Below are positions 10,014-18,653 of a stretch of DNA of 64,000 bases, piece after piece. The notes beneath the pieces were generated by a model, which saw only the letters and a program-made list of their open reading frames with translations, did not search any database and was not told where the DNA came from. Position 1 is the stretch's first letter, and the number at the start of each line of letters is the position of its first letter. The stretch is from 62-47 sp039808365. GTDB lineage: Bacteria; Pseudomonadota; Alphaproteobacteria; Rhizobiales; Xanthobacteraceae. The DNA is taken from NCBI GenBank assembly GCA_039808365.1, contig JBDHSX010000003.1:1-64000 (forward strand), written 5' to 3'. The position numbers and the translations under genes are program-made.

Positions 10014-10664
10014 TCACAACGCCGCCGCGTCGTCGCGCAGCGTCAGGCCGGTGGCGGCTTCGAGATCGGCGAGGGCCTGCGCGCCGCTCAGCACCTTGAT
10101 GGTGGTCATGCCCATCTCGCGCGCCGGCTTCAGGTTGACGCCGAGATCGTCGAGATAGACGCAGTTCGCCGGATCGACGGCGAGCGCCTCGACCATCATC
10201 CGGTAGATGCGCGGATCGGGCTTGCGCAGGCCGATCTTCGCCGACTCGATGACATGGTCGAACAGCGTCATCACCTCGGCGACGTAGAGCGTGCGGCCGC
10301 TGGCGCTGCCGATGGCGTTGTTCGGCAGGTTGTTGGTGATGCAGCCGGTCTTGAAGTTCGCCTTGATGCGGCGCAGCGCCTCGACCATCTCGGGCCGCAG
10401 GTCGCCGGACAGCAGCGGCAGCACGTCGCGGCCGCGCACCTCGGCGCCGAGCGCCCGCGATTCCACGGCGAACAGTTCGTCGAAGGCATCGAGATCGACT
10501 TCCGCGCGCTCGAATTTGGCCCAGGCGTTTTCCAGATGGTTGGCCGCGTTGGTGCGGCGGATGATATCGGGCGGCAAGCCGCGCTCCGCCTCGAACCGCG
10601 CGAAGGCGTCGAACGGCGACGAGGTGACGACACCGCCGAAATCAAAAATCACTGCCTCGATCAT
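10014..10664 (-). CDS. HAD-superfamily hydrolase (subfamily IA)
   Basis: This 216-residue phosphatase-like protein opens with the nucleophile motif in MIEAVIFDFGGVV, the FDFGGV form seen in epoxide-hydrolase N-domain-like HADs. Motif II lies in CITNN, the motif III lysine in KIGLRKPDP and the acidic motif in CVYLDDLGVN. An upstream in-frame ATG at 10712 would add MAGSSPAMTSEDKRGP, but those codons are the arm of the family B repeat, so the ATG at 10664 with GAGGA upstream is chosen. Substrate unknown. Confidence 0.88.
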   Translation of the reverse strand: MIEAVIFDFGGVVTSSPFDAFARFEAERGLPPDIIRRTNAANHLENAWAKFERAEVDLDAFDELFAVESRALGAEVRGRDVLPLLSGDLRPEMVEALRRIKANFKTGCITNNLPNNAIGSASGRTLYVAEVMTLFDHVIESAKIGLRKPDPRIYRMMVEALAVDPANCVYLDDLGVNLKPAREMGMTTIKVLSGAQALADLEAATGLTLRDDAAAL

Positions 10665-10685
10665 AGGTCCTCGCTTGTCCTCGGA

Positions 10686-10760
10686 CGTCATGGCCGGACT
10701 TGATCCGGCCATCCATCTGCTTTGAAGGGATGGATGCGCGGGTCAAGCCCGCGCATGACG
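10686..10760. repeat. Interspersed palindromic repeat, family B
   Basis: CGTCATGGCCGGACTTGATC CGGCCATCCA and, inverted, TGGATGCGCGGGTCAAGCCC GCGCATGACG. Each arm is a palindrome and the two arms pair with each other. The same family recurs at 35508-35611 between dnaN and recF. Confidence 0.85.
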
Positions 10761-10784
10761 CATCGTTACTTGGCATAAGTAATA

Positions 10785-12185
10785 TCACTGATAACTCGCG
10801 ACGATATCTGTCACCGCGCGCTCAAGCTGTTGCGCGGTGGCGCACTGACGGACCACGGTGCAGAAGGTCGCGTAGCGCGGCATCTCGGAATCGCCAAAGC
10901 CCCACGCCATGCGGTTTTCCGGGTTGAGCCAGACCAGCCGCTTGGCGCGCTCGCCGATGGTGCGCAGGATGTCGGCGCGCGGATCGAGATTGTTGGTGCG
11001 GGCGTCGCCGAGCACGATCACCGTGGTCTGCGGCGTCACGGTCGAAAGCCATTCCTTCTCGAAATTTTCCAGCGAGGTGCCGTAGTCCGACGAGCCGAAG
11101 CCGACCTTGGCCATGATCTCGCGCATCGCCTCCTCGGGCGACATCGTTTCCAGGATGTCGCTGACTTCGATCAGGTGACCGGAGAAAGCGAACGAGCGCA
11201 CGTCGGAGACCACCTCGTGCAGGCTGTGGATCAGGAGCAGGAAGAAATCCGACACCCGCGCCACCGAACCGGAGACGTCGCACAGCGCGACGATTTTCGG
11301 CTTGTCACGGTGCTTGCGCTTCCATGCGGTGAGGAACGGCACGCCGCCCCAGGCGGCGTTGCGGCGCAGCGTGCGGCGGACGTCGAGATGGCCGCGGCGC
11401 TGCCGCTTGCGCGGCTTGCTGTAGCGCTCGCGCAGGCGCCGTGCGATCCGGCGGATCAATGCGCGCATCGCCTCGACCTGGCGCGGCTCGATCCGCGACA
11501 GCGGCGCGTTGCGCAGAATCTCGTTGCGCAGGTTTTCCGATTCCTCGCGCCCGTAAAGCAGGAGCGCCTGCGACACCGCCTCGCGCACGCCTTCGCGCAA
11601 GGCGTCGGTCGCGGCCGCGAGCCGTTCGGCGGTCGCCGGATCGGTTTCGGTCAGCCGGTCGAGATCGTCACGCAGCCGCGCGATGCCCAGCGCATCCAGC
11701 ATCCGCGTGGTGAAGATGCCGCGCTGGGTGAAGAAGCGAATATCCGACAGCGCCGCCGCGCTCGCCGCGCTGGCCATCGCGGCGGCCAGCGCGTTGCGGT
11801 CCGGCGACAGCAGCATTTGCGCGAGCGGGCCGAGATCGGCGTCGGACGGCGCGCCGCCGCCGCCGGACGGCTGCGCTCCGCCGGCCGGCATTTCGCCCGG
11901 CGCGGACGCATCGTCCCCATTGTCCTGCGCGTCGCTGTCGTCGGCCGGCGGCGGGCTCTCCTCGGCGACCTCGGGCGTCTCGAAGAACAGATCGAAGCAG
12001 TCGCTCAGCGCGCGTTTCTCGTCCTCGGATTTGGCGAGCGTCAGCAGCAAGGTGTCGCGCAGCACGTCGCGGTCATTGAAGCCGACCACGGCGACCGCGC
12101 GCATCGCATCGATGCTTTCGGCGGGCGAGACGTGAACGCCGACGCCGCGCGCCGCCCGGAAGAACCGATGCAGGTTCTCCCTCAT
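10785..12185 (-). CDS. VWA-domain CoxE-like protein
   Basis: This 466-residue protein has an acidic, proline-rich linker (about 73-118, ending GGAQPSGGGGAP), a helical middle and a C-terminal von Willebrand A domain. The metal-ion site is DVSGS at 303-307, with a later Thr/Asp in GDARTN. It belongs to the CoxE group that works with a MoxR AAA ATPase to mature or load metal cofactors into partner enzymes. The MoxR gene lies immediately upstream on the same strand (122-bp gap filled by a family A repeat). No CO-dehydrogenase genes are nearby, so the client is unknown. Confidence 0.85.
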   Translation of the reverse strand: MRENLHRFFRAARGVGVHVSPAESIDAMRAVAVVGFNDRDVLRDTLLLTLAKSEDEKRALSDCFDLFFETPEVAEESPPPADDSDAQDNGDDASAPGEMPAGGAQPSGGGGAPSDADLGPLAQMLLSPDRNALAAAMASAASAAALSDIRFFTQRGIFTTRMLDALGIARLRDDLDRLTETDPATAERLAAATDALREGVREAVSQALLLYGREESENLRNEILRNAPLSRIEPRQVEAMRALIRRIARRLRERYSKPRKRQRRGHLDVRRTLRRNAAWGGVPFLTAWKRKHRDKPKIVALCDVSGSVARVSDFFLLLIHSLHEVVSDVRSFAFSGHLIEVSDILETMSPEEAMREIMAKVGFGSSDYGTSLENFEKEWLSTVTPQTTVIVLGDARTNNLDPRADILRTIGERAKRLVWLNPENRMAWGFGDSEMPRYATFCTVVRQCATAQQLERAVTDIVASYQ

Positions 12186-12198
12186 GGACGATTTTCTC

Positions 12199-12280
12199 CG
12201 TCATTGCGAGCGAAGCGAAGCAATCCAGTCTGCCTCTGTGACTCCTGGATTGCTTCGTCGCGTGCGCTCCTTGCAATGAC
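12199..12280. repeat. Interspersed palindromic repeat, family A, inside the moxR-coxE pair
   Basis: CGTCATTGCGAGCGAAGCGA AGCAATCCAG is paired with CTGGATTGCTTCGTCGCGTG CGCTCCTTGCAATGAC. It sits between two co-directional, functionally linked genes, so it would lie in a shared mRNA and could change its stability or the ratio of the two products. Confidence 0.85.
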
Positions 12281-12307
12281 ATCCCTCATCGCATCATCTC
12301 GTTCGAG

Positions 12308-13255
12308 TTACCCGAACACGCCTTGCCGGCCGGCGCGGGCGACGAAGCCGTTGACCTCCGGCAGCGCCGCCTCGATATCGGCCTCGTATTTCAACAGCAC
12401 GTTGAGCGTCTCCTTGACCACCTGCGGCTCCAGTTCGGACGCCTGCAACAGCACCAGCACCCGCGCCCAGTCGATGGTCTCGCTGACCGACGGCAGCTTC
12501 TTCAGGTCGAGGGTGCGCAGGTCATTGATGAAGCCAACCAGCTGCCGGCGCAGCGACTGCGCGATGCCGGGAACGCGGCTTTCGACGATGCGCTCCTCAA
12601 GCCGCTGCTCGGGGAAGCCGATATGCAGGTGCAGGCAGCGCCGCTTCAGGGCGTCGCCAAGGTCGCGCTCGCCGTTCGAGGTCAGGATCACGGTCGGCGG
12701 CGTCACCGCCGAGATGGTGCCCAGCTCGGGAATGGTGACCTGAAAGTCCGAGAGGATTTCCAAGAGCAGCGATTCGAACTCGGCGTCCGACTTGTCGATC
12801 TCGTCGATCAGGAGCACGCAGCCGGCCGGCTGCTCCAGCGCCTGCAACAGCGGGCGCGGCTCGACGAATTCCTTGGAGAAGAACACGTCGCCGAAGGTGT
12901 GCAGCTGGTGCAGCGCCTCGGCGAGCGTCTGCGCGCCGCCCAGCACCTCGCCGAGCTTGTCCTTGAGGATCTGGGTGTAAAGAAGCTGCTTGGCGTATTT
13001 CCACTCGTACAGCGCCTTGGCCTCGTCGAGGCCCTCGTAGCATTGCAGGCGGATCATGCTCTGGCCGCGCCAGGCGGCGATCGCCTTGGCCAGTTCGGTC
13101 TTGCCGACGCCGGCCGGCCCCTCGACCAGGATCGGCTTCTCGATCTGCTGCGCCAGATAGACAGCGGTGGCGATCTGCCGGCTGGCGATATAGCCCGCCC
13201 CCGCAAGTCCCGTTTCGACCCCCGCGATGAGGTCCGCCGACCGTTGCTCCGCCAC
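12308..13255 (-). CDS. MoxR-family AAA+ ATPase
   Basis: The 315-residue ATPase carries Walker A GPAGVGKT at 46-53, Walker B LLIDEID at 148-154 and sensor 1 in ILTSNGERDLGDAL. MoxR ATPases act as chaperones that activate metalloenzymes with a VWA-protein partner, here the CoxE-like gene just downstream. The start is GTG at 13255 with only a weak ribosome site. Family assignment is firm; the client enzyme cannot be read from the sequence. Confidence 0.88.
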   Translation of the reverse strand: MAEQRSADLIAGVETGLAGAGYIASRQIATAVYLAQQIEKPILVEGPAGVGKTELAKAIAAWRGQSMIRLQCYEGLDEAKALYEWKYAKQLLYTQILKDKLGEVLGGAQTLAEALHQLHTFGDVFFSKEFVEPRPLLQALEQPAGCVLLIDEIDKSDAEFESLLLEILSDFQVTIPELGTISAVTPPTVILTSNGERDLGDALKRRCLHLHIGFPEQRLEERIVESRVPGIAQSLRRQLVGFINDLRTLDLKKLPSVSETIDWARVLVLLQASELEPQVVKETLNVLLKYEADIEAALPEVNGFVARAGRQGVFG

Positions 13256-13393
13256 CTCAATCCGCTCCCGACATGGGGTTTTCAGGCGAAGCGGAGACCG
13301 GCTCGCATGAAGAAACCGCGCTAAAACAATAGCCTTTCCGGATCGATCCGCGCGCCGGAACCGCGCTCGCGCGTCGTGAAGACCGCCCCGTCC

Positions 13394-13999
13394 TCACGCC
13401 CAAGGGCGCGCTTCGTGGACCCTGGCCTCATAAGCCGCGATCGACGGCTTCTTTTCCATCGTCAGGCCGATGTCGTCGAGGCCGTTGAGCAGGCAGTGCT
13501 TGCGGAACGGATCGATCTCGAATTTGACCGTGCCGCCGTCGGGACCGCGAATTTCCTGATTGGCGAGGTCGACGGTCAGGGTCGAGTTGGCGCCGCGCTC
13601 GGCGTCGTCGAACAGCTTGTCGAGGTCTTCTTGCGACACCCGGATCGGCAGGATGCCGTTCTTGAAGCAGTTGTTGTAGAAGATGTCGCCGAACGAGGTC
13701 GAGATCACGCAGCGGATGCCGAAATCGAGCAGCGCCCAGGGGGCGTGCTCGCGGCTCGACCCGCAGCCGAAATTGTCGCCCGCCACCAGGATCTTGGCGT
13801 TCTTGTAGGCCGGCTTGTTGAGCACGAAATCCGGATTGTCGCTGCCGTCGTCGTTGTAGCGCTGTTCGGAGAACAGGCCCTTGCCGAGACCGGTGCGCTT
13901 GATGGTCTTGAGGTACTGCTTCGGGATGATCATGTCGGTGTCGACATTGATGATCTTCAGCGGCGCCGCGACGCCTTCCAGCGTGGTGAATTTGTCCAT
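13394..13999 (-). CDS. leuD: 3-isopropylmalate dehydratase small subunit
   Basis: LeuD forms the swivel domain of isopropylmalate isomerase with LeuC (not in this window) in leucine synthesis. The 201-residue product starts MDKFTTLEGVAAPL and contains the aconitase-type substrate loop GDNFGCGSSREHAPWAL (about 74-90) and NVDTDMIIPKQYL. An upstream in-frame ATG at 14077 would add 26 residues that do not fit the family, so 13999 is preferred. Confidence 0.95.
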   Translation of the reverse strand: MDKFTTLEGVAAPLKIINVDTDMIIPKQYLKTIKRTGLGKGLFSEQRYNDDGSDNPDFVLNKPAYKNAKILVAGDNFGCGSSREHAPWALLDFGIRCVISTSFGDIFYNNCFKNGILPIRVSQEDLDKLFDDAERGANSTLTVDLANQEIRGPDGGTVKFEIDPFRKHCLLNGLDDIGLTMEKKPSIAAYEARVHEARPWA

Positions 14000-14095
14000 G
14001 ACCGTTCCCGGGTTCCAGAAATGCGCCGACGGGCGCAAGCTGCGGGCGGTTTTAGCCAAATACCGCCGCCGCTCCAAGGGTCATTTGCGCAGGGC

Positions 14096-14554
14096 TCATA
14101 CCCGGGTCTCGTCCGCGACGCCGGCCTCGATCGCCTCCATGTCGTCGTCGGACAGCCCGAGATGATGGCCAATCTCATGGATCAGGACATGGCGGACGAT
14201 GAAGCCCAGCGTCTCGTCGTGCCCGGCCCAGTAATCGATGATCGGGCGGCGGTAGAGCCAGATCATGTTGGGCAGGGGCGCGATCTCCTGATGGCTGCGG
14301 AACGGCAGTCCGACACCCTGAAACAGGCCGAGAATGTCGAATTCGTCCTCGGCCTCCAATTCGTCCAGCACCTCGTCGGTGGCGAAGTCCTCGACCTGGA
14401 TCACGACCCCGGCGCAGGCGTCGCGGAACGGTTTCGGCAGCGTCGCGAGCTGGGCGTAGGCCATCGCTTCCAGATCGTCGAGGGAGGGGGCCTTCGCCGC
14501 GCCCCAGGGCATCGTGGCCTGATCTGACGGGTCGCTCTCGATCGGCTCTCGCAT
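14096..14554 (-). CDS. Zincin-like metallopeptidase-fold protein
   Basis: This 152-residue protein ends with the zinc-protease motif HEIGHHLGLSDDDME, giving two histidines and a catalytic Glu with a downstream acidic residue. It belongs to the small minimal zincin family often annotated as metallopeptidase family protein. The middle contains an acidic stretch (DEVLDELEAEDEFD). No signal peptide is visible, so it is likely cytoplasmic. ATG 14554 has GGAG upstream; an alternative ATG at 14596 would add 14 residues. It lies 96 bp upstream of leuD on the same strand. Substrate unknown. Confidence 0.8.
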   Translation of the reverse strand: MREPIESDPSDQATMPWGAAKAPSLDDLEAMAYAQLATLPKPFRDACAGVVIQVEDFATDEVLDELEAEDEFDILGLFQGVGLPFRSHQEIAPLPNMIWLYRRPIIDYWAGHDETLGFIVRHVLIHEIGHHLGLSDDDMEAIEAGVADETRV

Positions 14555-14774
14555 CGGCCGGGCTCCGGAATATGTTGCGGCGAAAGCCGGTATCATGTTT
14601 TCGACGTTGGCGAACGGCTTCCGCCTCCGGTCCGGCGCGCCCGAGGGCCCGCCGCGACAGGTTCAGGAATTTAGAACCGGCGGGACTGGCCTTGGCTCAC
14701 CCTAGCAAATATAACATGCGGGGTATCCTTCCGGGGACCAGCGACCGAGAGACGAAATCGGCAGGGCGCGCGTC

Positions 14775-15173
14775 ATGAAAAAGATCAGGAAAGCGACGCC
14801 GGCGGCAGCGCTCGCCGCGACCGTGAACCTTGCCATGGGCCCAGGGCTTGGTTTGGGTCTCGTTTTGGGGTTCGGTTTGGGTCTTGCTCCGGCCTTCGGC
14901 GGCGACGCGGCCAGCGCCGGGGCGGCCGACTACGTCATCGCGCAGGCGGCTTCCGCCCCGGCCGCCGCCGATCCGTCGGTCCGGCCGCGCGCCCATCACC
15001 GACCGCCGACCCGCATCCGGGTGCATCCGCGCTATCGGGCGGACGACGTTTACCCGCGCTACGATCCCGGCCCCGACGCGGTGCGCGATTGCACCGCCAC
15101 CTACGTCCAGGAATTTCGCCCGAGCGGCACCGTCATCGTGCCGCGTATGCATTGCGTCTGGCGGCACGGTTAG
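14775..15173 (+). CDS. Small secreted hypothetical protein
   Basis: The 132-residue protein has a basic start (MKKIRKATP) followed by a long hydrophobic Gly/Leu-rich segment (about 20-42, with the 8-residue repeat GLGLVLGF/GLGLAPAF), consistent with a signal peptide. A proline/arginine-rich linker and a conserved-looking C-terminal block with two cysteines (CTATYVQEFRPSGTVIVPRMHCVW) follow. Similar short exported proteins are common in Bradyrhizobium relatives, function unknown. The signal region is encoded by G-rich DNA described as a separate finding. Confidence 0.7.
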   Translation: MKKIRKATPAAALAATVNLAMGPGLGLGLVLGFGLGLAPAFGGDAASAGAADYVIAQAASAPAAADPSVRPRAHHRPPTRIRVHPRYRADDVYPRYDPGPDAVRDCTATYVQEFRPSGTVIVPRMHCVWRHG

Positions 15174-15217
15174 GGCGCGGTCGCCCGCCGAATCCGCTCC
15201 AAACGGCCGTCAGGCAG

Positions 15218-15418
15218 CTATTTCCGCGGACATTGCCCGGCGTTTTGCCGTTCCGTCATGGCGTTGGCGCACCAGTTGGAGCATCCGTTGGCACTTCCGC
15301 TGCGGTGGATGGTGCATTCTTTGAGGCAGGCGGCATAGGAGCAATTCACCTTGGCCGCGCTGGCCATGGACGGAAGAACCAGCGGAGCCGCAACGATCGC
15401 GGCAAGCAGAACACGCAT
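15218..15418 (-). CDS. Small secreted cysteine-rich protein
   Basis: A 66-residue protein starts at ATG 15418, with GGGAGA 6-12 bases upstream. It begins with a good signal peptide (MRVLLAAIVAAPLVLPSMASA). The predicted mature part of about 45 residues holds six cysteines (in NCSYAACLKEC, NGCSNWC and QC), enough for three disulphides. No family is recognised. A longer frame to 15568 is open, but the signal peptide and ribosome site point to 15418. It is convergent with the secreted protein ending at 15173. Confidence 0.65.
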   Translation of the reverse strand: MRVLLAAIVAAPLVLPSMASAAKVNCSYAACLKECTIHRSGSANGCSNWCANAMTERQNAGQCPRK

Positions 15419-15714
15419 TCGCAATCTCCCTGGTTGTGACTGGATCGATCGCCGCGCTCGACATCCGTGTCGATCACGCATCGGACGGTGCGATCCTTCC
15501 ACATGCCCGACGGCTTGTCCCCACCCCGGACAGGGGGGATTTCGATATCTTTGGCGGCGGATCGCCAAGCGCGCGCCGTTCCCGCGCCGGCCTTCATTAT
15601 GTGTAAAGCCGTTTCCGGTAACGTGGTAATGCCGAGATCGGCGGTTGCGCCGATCGATCGGACAGCGATGACGCGCTCCCGCACGGCATTGTTCCTGTTT
15701 CGGGAGTTCGCGCC

Positions 15715-16014
15715 ATGGCGTGGGAAAACCGCAAGAATCCTCGCGTCAACTTCGAGCGCGGCGTCACGGTTCAGATGATGGCGCTCGACGGCACCTGGCG
15801 GCGCGATTGCGTCATGCAGAACGCCTCCGACGGCGGCGCGCGGCTGATCGTCAACGGATCGCTGGAAGGGCTGGAGCTCAACGAATTCTTCCTGCTGCTG
15901 TCGTCGATGGGTCTGGCCTACCGCCGCTGCCGCACGGTACGGTTGCAGGGCAACGAAATCGGTATCGAATTCGTCAAGATGGCCGCCGGCAAGGCGAAGG
16001 CGCGCGCCGGTTAA
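15715..16014 (+). CDS. PilZ-domain protein
   Basis: This 99-residue single-domain protein begins with RKNPRVNF, the modified form of the RxxxR c-di-GMP switch motif, and continues with a D/N-x-S-x-x-G-like NASDGGARL, typical of PilZ domains. PilZ proteins bind cyclic di-GMP or, when degenerate, act as adaptors. A strong GGGAG ribosome site precedes the ATG. It stands alone. An HD-GYP-type protein is encoded at 26269, but there is no direct link. Confidence 0.8.
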   Translation: MAWENRKNPRVNFERGVTVQMMALDGTWRRDCVMQNASDGGARLIVNGSLEGLELNEFFLLLSSMGLAYRRCRTVRLQGNEIGIEFVKMAAGKAKARAG

Positions 16015-16116
16015 GGTGCGGTTCCGAGACCCGCCCGCCCGAGGCGTCCGAATCCGGGTGGCGCGGCGGCCGCGATCGCGTCATGATCGCGCGAACATTC
16101 CGCACGGGACACGATC

Positions 16117-16659
16117 ATGACCGCTCATCCCTTCGCCATGTTCGACACCGCGATCGGCGCTTGCGGCGTGGTTTGGGGCGCGCAAGGCATCGTCGGCGTG
16201 CAGTTGCCGATGTCGAACGCCGACAAGACCCGGCTGCGGCTGCGGCAGCGTTATGGCGACCTCGACGAAGTCGCGCCGCCGGCGCCGGTGCGACACGCCA
16301 TCGACGGCATGGTCGATCTGCTTGACGGCCAGCCGACCGACCTGACGGACATCGCGCTGGATCTGTCGGAGGAGCCGGATTTCCATCGCCAGGTCTATGC
16401 CATCGCCCGCACCATCGCGCCCGGCAAGACCTTGACCTATGGCGACATCGCCAAGCGCCTCGGCGGCGTCGAACTGTCGCGCGACGTTGGCCAGGCGCTC
16501 GGCCGCAACCCGTGCCCCATCGTGGTGCCTTGCCATCGCGTGCTGGCGGCCGGCGGCAAGCCGGGCGGCTTCTCCGCCAATGGCGGCGTCGCGACCAAGC
16601 TCAAAATGCTGGAGATCGAGGGCGCGCTGGTCAACTACACGCCGTCGCTGTTCGATTAA
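16117..16659 (+). CDS. ogt: Methylated-DNA--protein-cysteine methyltransferase
   Basis: Ogt removes O6-alkyl groups from guanine by irreversible transfer to its own cysteine. The 180-residue protein has the active-site motif IVVPCHRVLAAGG with acceptor Cys139, preceded by the DNA-binding helix and Arg-finger region SRDVGQALGRNPCP. The N-terminal part is shorter than in Ada, so there is no regulatory zinc domain. It appears monocistronic. Confidence 0.95.
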   Translation: MTAHPFAMFDTAIGACGVVWGAQGIVGVQLPMSNADKTRLRLRQRYGDLDEVAPPAPVRHAIDGMVDLLDGQPTDLTDIALDLSEEPDFHRQVYAIARTIAPGKTLTYGDIAKRLGGVELSRDVGQALGRNPCPIVVPCHRVLAAGGKPGGFSANGGVATKLKMLEIEGALVNYTPSLFD

Positions 16660-16685
16660 GGTCGGATGAGCTAGATCGTCGAGCT

Positions 16686-16755
16686 TAAGCGACGAAGCAA
16701 TCCAGTCCTTGCTTTTTGGCTTTCTGGATTGCTTCGCTTCGCTCGCAGTGACGAC
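16686..16755. repeat. Interspersed palindromic repeat, family A (decayed)
   Basis: AAGCGACGAAGCAATCCAG is mirrored by CTGGATTGCTTCGCTTCGCT CGCAGTGACG. The outer left arm has diverged from the CGTCATTGCGAG seen in the other two copies. It lies between the convergent ogt and FAH-family genes. Confidence 0.7.
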
Positions 16756-16771
16756 CTGACGGTCTACTCGC

Positions 16772-17617
16772 TCACGCCGCCACGATCTTCTGCCGCTGCT
16801 CGCCAAGCCTGGCGATGCCCAGCGTCACCACATCGCCGACGTTGAGGAATTGCGGCTGCGGCTTCATGCCCATGCCGACGCCCGGCGGCGTGCCGGTGGT
16901 GATGACGTCACCCGGCATCAGCGTCATCATGCCCGAGAGATAGGAGACGATCTGCGCCACGTTGAAGATCATGGTGGCGGTGGAGCCGGTCTGGCGGCGC
17001 TGGCCGTTGACGTCGAGCCACATGTCGAGATTCTGCACGTCGCCGACCTCGTCGGCGGTCACCAGCCACGGGCCGAGCGGGCCGAAAGTGTCGTGCGACT
17101 TGCCCTTGGTCCACTGTCCGCCGCGCTCGGTCTGGAAGTTGCGTTCGGAGACGTCGTTGCAGACCGCGTAGCCGGCGACGTGCTTCAGCGCGTCGGCCTC
17201 GCTGACATATTTGGCGCGGGTGCCGATCACCAGCGCCAGTTCGACCTCCCAGTCGAGCTTGGTCGAGCCGCGCGGCTTCTCGACATCGTCATTGGGGCCG
17301 CACAGCGCGTTGTTGCCCTTCATGAACACCACCGGCTCGGCCGGAATCGGCAGCCCGGATTCAGCGGCGTGGTCGGCGAAATTGAGCCCGATGGCGATGA
17401 ATTTCGGCGCGCCGCCGACCGGCGGTCCGAGTCGCGGCGAGCCGCCGACCGCGGGCAGTTTCGCGGCATCGAGCGCCGCGAGCTTCGACAGCCCCGCCGG
17501 CGAGAAGGCATCGCCGGCGAGATCGCCGATCTGGCCTGACAGGTCGCGCAACTGGCCGGATGCGTCGATGAGGCCCGGCTTTTCACTGCCGGCGGCGCCG
17601 TATCTCACAAGTTTCAT
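16772..17617 (-). CDS. Fumarylacetoacetate-hydrolase family protein
   Basis: The 281-residue protein has a short N-terminal domain (MKLVRYGAAGSEKPGLID) and a C-terminal FAH fold from about residue 70 (IAIGLNFADHAAE, then metal-binding residues in STKLDWEVELALVIG, and GDVITTGTPPGVGMG). Members cleave or decarboxylate beta-keto or acylpyruvate compounds, for example ureidoglycolate lyase-like enzymes or 2-hydroxyhepta-2,4-dienedioate isomerase. It lies 81 bp downstream of an MBL-fold hydrolase on the same strand, so the two may share a transcript and a degradation pathway. Exact substrate unknown. Confidence 0.88.
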   Translation of the reverse strand: MKLVRYGAAGSEKPGLIDASGQLRDLSGQIGDLAGDAFSPAGLSKLAALDAAKLPAVGGSPRLGPPVGGAPKFIAIGLNFADHAAESGLPIPAEPVVFMKGNNALCGPNDDVEKPRGSTKLDWEVELALVIGTRAKYVSEADALKHVAGYAVCNDVSERNFQTERGGQWTKGKSHDTFGPLGPWLVTADEVGDVQNLDMWLDVNGQRRQTGSTATMIFNVAQIVSYLSGMMTLMPGDVITTGTPPGVGMGMKPQPQFLNVGDVVTLGIARLGEQRQKIVAA

Positions 17618-17698
17618 CGTTCTCTCCCTGCGGTCTTGTTGATGGCTCTGTCATGGAACGGCGGACGGCGCGTTGCAAGCGCGCCGGGATGATCGAGG

Positions 17699-18541
17699 CT
17701 AAACCTCCAGCCGGAAGGCGTCGCCGTCGCGTTTGATGCGGCCGGGATTGTAGTGGCCCCCGATCACCAGGGTCGGCGTATCGGCGAAGCGGCCGAACAG
17801 TTGCCGGCGCGTCTCGATCGACTGCACCGGATCGGTATCGAAGCTCGACGACCAGTCGAGATGCGCCATCTGGCACGGATGATGGGCGACGTCGCCGGTG
17901 AGAAGCGCCTCATGGCCGTCGGAGCGGATCAGAACGCTCATGTGGCCGGGGCTGTGGCCCGGCGTCGAGATCAGCGAAACCTCATCGGACAATTGCTCGT
18001 CGCTGGCGACCAGATCGACCCTGCCGGCGTCGACCACCGGCTTCACCGAATCGTCGAACACCGCGCGGTGCTCGCCGCTCTCGCTGTGAGTGGCCCAATA
18101 ATCGTATTCGGTCTTGCCGAACACATAGCGCGCCTTCGGGAAGGTCGGCACCCATTGCCCGTCCATCAGCCGGGTATTCCAGCCGACGTGATCGACATGC
18201 AGATGGGTGCAAAGCACCATGTCGATGGAGTCCGGCGCATAGCCGGCGGCGGTCATGGTGTCGAGGAACGGCGTGGCGAGGTTATTCCAGGTCGGCACGC
18301 CGCGTCCCTGCTTGCCGTTGCCGATGCAGGTGTCGACCACGATGCGCCGCGACGGCGTCTCCACCACCAGCGAATGCACACTCATGCGCAGCCGCCCTTC
18401 GTCGTTGGCGAAGTGCGGCGCGAGCCACGCCATCTCCTGGATTTTCTCCGGCGTGGCCTGCGGCAGGATGAACCTTGTGTGCCCCACCGTTTCCATCTCG
18501 ACGATTTTGGTGATTTTGACCCGGCCGACGGTCCAGCTCAT
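17699..18541 (-). CDS. MBL-fold metallo-hydrolase
   Basis: This 280-residue protein has the dinuclear zinc motif THLHVDHVG (His113, His115, Asp117, His118), further metal ligands in STPGHSPGHMS and LLTGDVAHHP, and a final VIGGHYNPG. It groups by eye with lactonase/AHL-lactonase-like MBL proteins, but no single substrate can be assigned. ATG 18541 is chosen because GGGAGG lies directly upstream; an in-frame start at 18598 would add 19 unconvincing residues. Probably co-transcribed with the FAH-family gene. Confidence 0.87.
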   Translation of the reverse strand: MSWTVGRVKITKIVEMETVGHTRFILPQATPEKIQEMAWLAPHFANDEGRLRMSVHSLVVETPSRRIVVDTCIGNGKQGRGVPTWNNLATPFLDTMTAAGYAPDSIDMVLCTHLHVDHVGWNTRLMDGQWVPTFPKARYVFGKTEYDYWATHSESGEHRAVFDDSVKPVVDAGRVDLVASDEQLSDEVSLISTPGHSPGHMSVLIRSDGHEALLTGDVAHHPCQMAHLDWSSSFDTDPVQSIETRRQLFGRFADTPTLVIGGHYNPGRIKRDGDAFRLEV

Positions 18542-18653
18542 CCACGCCTCCCCATTGTCTCGACTTTCAAGGATGAAACTTTCGCGTGTTCCACGCAATG
18601 GATCGTGTGGCGGCTGATGGCGTTATCCCGCCGGGCCGCGACAGGAGCGTGCA

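Noticed and set aside
10785..13255. CO-dehydrogenase (cox) maturation genes suggested by the MoxR/CoxE pair
   Set aside because: No coxL, coxM or coxS or other molybdenum enzyme gene is present in the window; only the general maturation type can be claimed.
15289..15306. A GG-N10-GC pattern resembling a sigma-54 promoter (TGGCAC then CTGCGG)
   Set aside because: It lies inside the reverse-strand secreted-protein gene, lacks the TTGCA half and has no activator context.
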